From Akkermansia muciniphila (lineage in GTDB: Bacteria > Verrucomicrobiota > Verrucomicrobiia > Verrucomicrobiales > Akkermansiaceae): DNA of 64,000 nt. Under the pieces are notes generated by a model that was not told the DNA's origin, ran no database searches, and was given only the letters and a program-made list of their open reading frames with translations. The DNA is taken from positions 1 through 64,000 of the forward strand of contig CAMDLP010000004.1 in the NCBI GenBank assembly GCA_945901795.1, in the 5' to 3' direction. The translations under genes were made by a program, and so were the position numbers. Shown piece after piece: positions 60,066 to 64,000 of this stretch (within the stretch, counting starts at the first letter, position 1; each line of letters opens with the position of its first letter).

Positions 60066-61487
60066 TCAGAGTTTATAAAACTGCTCCCAATCCTTGCGGG
60101 GTGGGGGTCCGGTGAGGAATTCGTTAGCGAGCTTGTGATTGGTAATCGACTGGGTGGCGGGGTCGAAGGTGAGCTTGGCGTTCACGCGCTGGGCGATGAT
60201 GCCGATGGCCATGGCCTGACAGAGCGGACCGGCGACGGCGAAGGAGGAGCGGCAGGTTTCCTTGCCTTGGCAGGCGAGGAGGAAGTTGGCGAAGTGATTG
60301 GACGGGCTTTTCGGCACCTCGGGGCCTTTGGACTTCATGTCCTCGGCTTTCGGGCCAAGGATCTGGAGGGTGGTGCCGTGGGAGCCGCCTTTGAAGGTGA
60401 GGCCTTCGCCGTAAATGACTTTGCCGGGCGGGCGGGATTTGTTTTCGGCCTTGCCGGTGGATGGCGGTGGGATGTTGGCATCCACCACGGACTCGCCGAG
60501 GTTGTTCGGGAGGGGCGGCAGATTGTTCACGCCGTCATACCACATGAGTTCGACGGGCGGCAGGTCGCCGCGTTTCGGGAAGCGGAAGGCGAGGGTGGTG
60601 GCCTGCGGGAAAATCAGCGGGCTGTAGCCTTCGATGAGAACGGGGTCCACTTCGGTGGGCATGCCGAGTTTGAGGAACTCGTGGGCGGTGTCGAAGATGT
60701 GGGCACCCCAGTCGCCAAGTGCGCCGTTTCCGAAGTCATACCAAGAGCGCCACTCGCCGTTGACGTAGCCTTTGTTGAATTTGTGGGTGGCGGCGGTGGC
60801 GAGCCAGCAATCCCAATCGAGGGTTTCCGGGACGGGTTGTTCCGGCAGGTAGTCGGCAACATTCATGCCGTGCCAACGCCGCTTGCTGTTCATGTAAGCG
60901 GTGATTTTGGTGACGTTCTTGATGATGCCGGCGTCGGTCCACGCCTTGAACTGGAAGTAGTTGGCTTCCGAGTGGCCTTGGTTGCCCATTTGGGCGGCGA
61001 CCTTGTATTTGGTCTCGGCTTCTATCATGAGCTGGACCTGGCGGTAGCTGTGGCCCATCGGTTTTTCGCAATAGACGTGCTTGCCGAGCGACATCGCCAG
61101 CATCGCGACGGGGAAGTGGGAGAAATCCGGTGTGCCGACGCTGACGGCTTGGATGTGCTTGCCCATCTTGTCGAACATCTGGCGGAAGTCCTGGAAGCGC
61201 GGCACATCGGGGAACATTTTGAGGATGTCCTGGGTGTGTGGGGCGCCCATGTCGGTGTCGCAAAGGGCGACGATGTTGCAGAGGCCGGTTTTGTGGAGCT
61301 CGATGATGATTTGCGCGGCGCGGTTGCCGATGCCGACGCAGGCGAGATTGACTTTGTCACCGGAGGCGGCCGCTTGGCGGGCTCCGAGAAGGCGGGAAGG
61401 GGTGGCGATGTAGGCTCCCGCGCCGATGAGCCCTCCGATGAATTTGCGGCGCTCGATGCGGGACAGGTCGTGGTTTTGCGGTGTCAT
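60066..61487 (-). CDS. Gfo/Idh/MocA-family oxidoreductase with Tat signal
   Basis: 473 residues from the ATG at 61487. RIERRKFIGGLIGAGAYIA is a twin-arginine signal, so the enzyme is exported. The Rossmann fold carries NLACVGIGNRAAQIIIELH and IQAVSVGTPDFSHFPVAMLAMSLGKHVYCEKPMGHSYRQV, whose EKP lysine is the family's catalytic residue. The rest includes YVNGEWRSWYDFGNGALGDWGAH. In Planctomycetes and Verrucomicrobia such proteins act on sugars or glycosides, but the substrate is unknown. Monocistronic; the divergent spacer to 61775 holds no gene. Confidence 0.92.
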   Translation of the reverse strand: MTPQNHDLSRIERRKFIGGLIGAGAYIATPSRLLGARQAAASGDKVNLACVGIGNRAAQIIIELHKTGLCNIVALCDTDMGAPHTQDILKMFPDVPRFQDFRQMFDKMGKHIQAVSVGTPDFSHFPVAMLAMSLGKHVYCEKPMGHSYRQVQLMIEAETKYKVAAQMGNQGHSEANYFQFKAWTDAGIIKNVTKITAYMNSKRRWHGMNVADYLPEQPVPETLDWDCWLATAATHKFNKGYVNGEWRSWYDFGNGALGDWGAHIFDTAHEFLKLGMPTEVDPVLIEGYSPLIFPQATTLAFRFPKRGDLPPVELMWYDGVNNLPPLPNNLGESVVDANIPPPSTGKAENKSRPPGKVIYGEGLTFKGGSHGTTLQILGPKAEDMKSKGPEVPKSPSNHFANFLLACQGKETCRSSFAVAGPLCQAMAIGIIAQRVNAKLTFDPATQSITNHKLANEFLTGPPPRKDWEQFYKL

Positions 61488-61775
61488 GGTGTTAGTGGCG
61501 GATGGGTTGCAGGAAATCACGGGTGTGATGTTTCAAATACGGCGGAATTTGCCGGGAGAAGCGACTCTTTTCTCGGGCAACCGCTAGGAAAGTGCGGGAG
61601 GACGCTGAGTCGAGGGCATGGCTGGAGGGGTTAGCGGTGTCCACGAACGAGCGGAGTTGCGCGCAGCGTGAAGTGTGCGCTTGCTGGAGGCGTTCCGCAT
61701 GACAGCTTCACCATCAGCGGTGGCGTAGTGACCTACACCTTTCCCGCCTCGTTTCGAGTGAGATTCAGCTTCATA
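61488..61775. other. Gene-free spacer
   Basis: 288 bases between the oxidoreductase start and the terminator after secDF, carrying the promoter of the leftward oxidoreductase gene. No coding signal or recognised RNA was found. Confidence 0.45.
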
Positions 61776-61814
61776 AAAAACCCCGCATCGCTGTTGAGCG
61801 ACGCAGGGTTTTTT
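61776..61814 (-). terminator. Rho-independent terminator after secDF
   Basis: Stem from CCCCGC-TCGCT against AGCGACGCAGGG with a GTTG loop, flanked by A6 and T5 so that it can work in both directions. It ends the leftward secDF transcript, 17 bases after the stop. Confidence 0.85.
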
Positions 61815-61830
61815 ATTGGATCGGTTAAAA

Positions 61831-64000
61831 TCAGGCGGAGGCCGCCTTGGTCTCTGCTGCGATTTCCGTGGCGAGCACGTCGGTGCGGAGGTCGCCACCC
61901 TTGCGGGTGCTCCACCAGAGCACGACGGGGGAGGCGACAAAGATCGAGGAGTAGGTTCCGACGAGCAGACCGATGAGGATCATCACGGAGAAATCCCGGA
62001 GCGAGGATCCGCCGTAAAGGGATAGAATCGCGACGGTGATGATGGTGGTGGCGGATGTCAGCAAGGTCCGTGACAGCGTGGCGTTGATCGCCTCGTTCAT
62101 GATGCCCTTGATCGAGCCGCTGCGAGTGAGCAGGCTTTCGCGAATCCGGTCGAAGACGACGATGGTGTCGTTGATCGAGTAGCCCGCGATGGTCAGGATC
62201 GCGCCGACGTGGATCAGCGAGAGTTCGCCGCCGAAGAGGACGACGAGTCCGACCGCGACGACTACGTCGTGAAGGATGGCGATGAAGCCGCCGAGGGCGA
62301 ATGAGAATTCGAAGCGGACGGTGATGTAAACCAGAATACCCAACAGACCGAGGACGAGCGCGAGCAAGGATTCCTTGAGGAAGGTCCCGCCGATGAGGGG
62401 GGAAACTTCTTCCTTGCTGCTGTCGATCACGTAGTCGGTGGAGCTGTCGGCAGCCACTTTGTGCTCGCCGAGAACCGGAATCGATTCGCGCAGTTTGGCG
62501 GTGATTTGAGCCGCGTCTTTCGAGTCGCAACGGACGGTGAGCAAGGTGCCGGTGGCGGGATTGCTTTGTTCCTGCGGATAGGCGGCCTTGGCAAGGGTGA
62601 GGGTCCCGATGGCTTTTTCGACATCCGAGATCGCGACTTTCTTGTCCTTGCCTAACTGGAATTGGATGAGGGTGCCGCCGGTGAAGTCGATGCCCAGCGA
62701 GCGTTCGCGATGAATCCCGAAGGCCGCGAAGGACAGCACCACCAAGGCCAGGGAAACCATGGCCGCCGTCCGGCGCTTGCCGAGGAAGTCGTAGTTGGTC
62801 GCGCGGATGAGATTGAGGAAACTGAGTTTTTTGAGGATGTTGAGGTCGATTCCCCAACGGAACAGCACGCGGGTCACGAGGATGGCGGAGAACATCGACG
62901 CCAGAATGCCGATGGTCAGGGTGACGGCGAAGCCTTTGATCGTGCCGCTGGCCATCCAGAACAGGATGATCGCGGTGATCAGCGAGGTGAGGTTGGAGTC
63001 GAAAATCGCGCTGAACGCCTTTTCATAGGAAGCGGCAATGGCGTTCTTGAGGGATTTTCCGGCTTCGATTTCCTCCCGCAGGCGCTCGTAAATGAGCACG
63101 TTGGCGTCCACGGCCATGCCGATGGTCAGGATCATCCCGGCGATGCCCGGAAGCGAGAAGGTGAATCCGAACATGGCCATCACGCCGAACAGGATCACGC
63201 CGTTTACCAGCAGACCGAAGAGGGCGATGATACCGGCCAAGCGGTAATAAAGGAGTACGAACACGAAGGTGATGGCCAGGCCGATGATGCCGGCCCAGAT
63301 GCCTTGTTCGACCACGGCCTTGCCGAGGGTGGGGGAAACCGTGCGCTCTTCTTCGACAACGAGCGAATTTTCCAGCGGGTTCATCAGGGCGTTGGCGAGG
63401 TTTTGAACTTCACCGGGCTCGCTGAGTCCGTCGATCTGGAACTGTTTCCCGAGGGGGCCGTGCTCCTTCAAGCCCGGAGCACTGATGACCTCGCCATCGA
63501 GCACAATGGCGATGCGGTCGCCGGCATTCATGTCCTTGGTGAGGGCGATCATTTTGTCCTCTCCGTCACTGTTGAGAGTGATGGACACTGCGTCTGCTTG
63601 TTGGGGCGAAGGGGTCGCGAGGGAGATGTCTTTTCCGCCGAGTGCGGCTACGCGCTTGAGCAGGATCGGGCGTTGGAACTCCTTGCCGTCCTGATCCTTG
63701 CTCTTTTGATTGAATGCGAGATAGCCCGGTTCCTTCTTTGAACCCTCGAAAACCTGCTGGGCAAGAGTCTTGCCGTCTGCTCCAACTTCATCATTTCGCG
63801 CGCTGACCTTGTGAAGTTGGAGCTTGGCGACTTTTTCCAAGGTGGTTCGGATGCGGGCGGATTCCTCGGGTTCCACGCCTGGCATTTGGACGATGATACC
63901 GTCCTCGCCTTGGCGGGCGATCATCGGTTCGGCGGTGCCCATGCTATTGAGGCGCTTTTCGATGACGATGATGGCTTGGTCCACCTGCTCCTTGGTGATC
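61831..64000 (-). CDS. secDF: Protein-export membrane protein SecD/SecF fusion, partial
   Basis: SecD and SecF use the proton gradient to pull exported proteins out of the SecYEG channel. The reading frame runs past the right window edge, so the SecD N-terminus is missing. Seen in order: SecD periplasmic parts (RLNSMGTAEPMIARQGEDGIIVQMPGV), its membrane region (LPGIAGMILTIGMAVDANVLIYERLREE), then the SecF half from about the FLGKRRTAAMVSLALVVLSF helix, with LGIDFTGGTLIQFQ and TIAGYSINDTIVVFDRIRE. One continuous frame, so the two halves are fused. An internal GTG at 63984 is not the real start. Confidence 0.95.
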   Translation of the reverse strand, partial: ITKEQVDQAIIVIEKRLNSMGTAEPMIARQGEDGIIVQMPGVEPEESARIRTTLEKVAKLQLHKVSARNDEVGADGKTLAQQVFEGSKKEPGYLAFNQKSKDQDGKEFQRPILLKRVAALGGKDISLATPSPQQADAVSITLNSDGEDKMIALTKDMNAGDRIAIVLDGEVISAPGLKEHGPLGKQFQIDGLSEPGEVQNLANALMNPLENSLVVEEERTVSPTLGKAVVEQGIWAGIIGLAITFVFVLLYYRLAGIIALFGLLVNGVILFGVMAMFGFTFSLPGIAGMILTIGMAVDANVLIYERLREEIEAGKSLKNAIAASYEKAFSAIFDSNLTSLITAIILFWMASGTIKGFAVTLTIGILASMFSAILVTRVLFRWGIDLNILKKLSFLNLIRATNYDFLGKRRTAAMVSLALVVLSFAAFGIHRERSLGIDFTGGTLIQFQLGKDKKVAISDVEKAIGTLTLAKAAYPQEQSNPATGTLLTVRCDSKDAAQITAKLRESIPVLGEHKVAADSSTDYVIDSSKEEVSPLIGGTFLKESLLALVLGLLGILVYITVRFEFSFALGGFIAILHDVVVAVGLVVLFGGELSLIHVGAILTIAGYSINDTIVVFDRIRESLLTRSGSIKGIMNEAINATLSRTLLTSATTIITVAILSLYGGSSLRDFSVMILIGLLVGTYSSIFVASPVVLWWSTRKGGDLRTDVLATEIAAETKAASA

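Noticed and set aside
60024-61634. Rightward open frame of about 536 codons over the oxidoreductase gene
   Set aside because: Shadow of the Tat/Gfo-Idh-MocA gene on the other strand; composition is Gly/Ala/Val-rich without any motif.

Overview
The window reads as chromosomal DNA of a GC-rich member of the Verrucomicrobiota, probably the Verrucomicrobiaceae/Akkermansiaceae side of the phylum. This is inferred from gene content, not from a marker-gene comparison. The clues are a DUF1549/DUF1553 cytochrome gene followed by a Tat-type DUF1501 gene, a second Planctomycete-type cytochrome c protein with leucine-rich repeats, a Tat-type Gfo/Idh/MocA oxidoreductase, a PEP-CTERM remnant, a lysine/alanine/proline-tailed DksA-like protein and a short eukaryote-type (GSII) glutamine synthetase. 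Most of the sequence is ordinary housekeeping DNA with short spacers. There is no phage, no CRISPR array and no recognisable insertion sequence.

Layout from left to right. 0-8.5 kb: asd (cut by the window edge), an SDR gene, a frameshifted O-antigen ligase/TPR gene, a secreted repeat protein, gltA, pheA and scpB. 8.6-11.7 kb: the DksA-like gene, rpmG, rpsR, an HPr gene and a PIN-domain/antitoxin pair. 11.7-21 kb: an octaheme cytochrome with TPRs, a decayed nrdJ, a nitronate monooxygenase remnant, cimA and the DUF1549/DUF1501 pair. 21-30.7 kb: hflC/hflK, a two-gene TPM-domain operon, remnants of a LuxR regulator and an acyltransferase, a methyltransferase, two trypsin-like proteins (one catalytically dead) and a photolyase. 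31-36.9 kb: rpoA, rplQ, a MazG-like gene, rsmH, mutM, prmA, tRNA-Gly and trpC. 37-46 kb: a subtilase, a DUF420/SCO-like cluster, a glutamine-cyclotransferase-like lipoprotein, an RsmA-Nudix fusion, a broken PEP-CTERM protease and an ABC exporter. 46-55 kb: a PhnA-like gene, a copper P-type ATPase, glnA with a PP2C phosphatase and a tiny kinase-like gene, a YlbF-like gene, a NagB-like gene without catalytic residues, a RidA-like gene and an M23 peptidase. 55.7-64 kb: obgE, a GGCT-like gene, a secreted gene split by a stop codon, the cytochrome/LRR protein, the oxidoreductase and secDF (cut by the window edge).

Two themes run across the window. First, several spacers carry palindromic, non-coding dispersed repeats that fall into at least three families. 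They are built as hairpins inside terminal inverted repeats and occur in copies that differ in core sequence. Second, gene decay clusters beside some of them: nrdJ and the nitronate monooxygenase at 14.2-15.8 kb, and the LuxR and acyltransferase remnants at 24.9-26.2 kb. The most interesting intact loci are the kinase-like/PP2C pair upstream of glnA, the protease/pseudoprotease pair whose second member has a PDZ domain inserted in the protease fold, the RsmA-Nudix fusion, and the DksA-like protein with a histone-H1-like tail and half a zinc finger.
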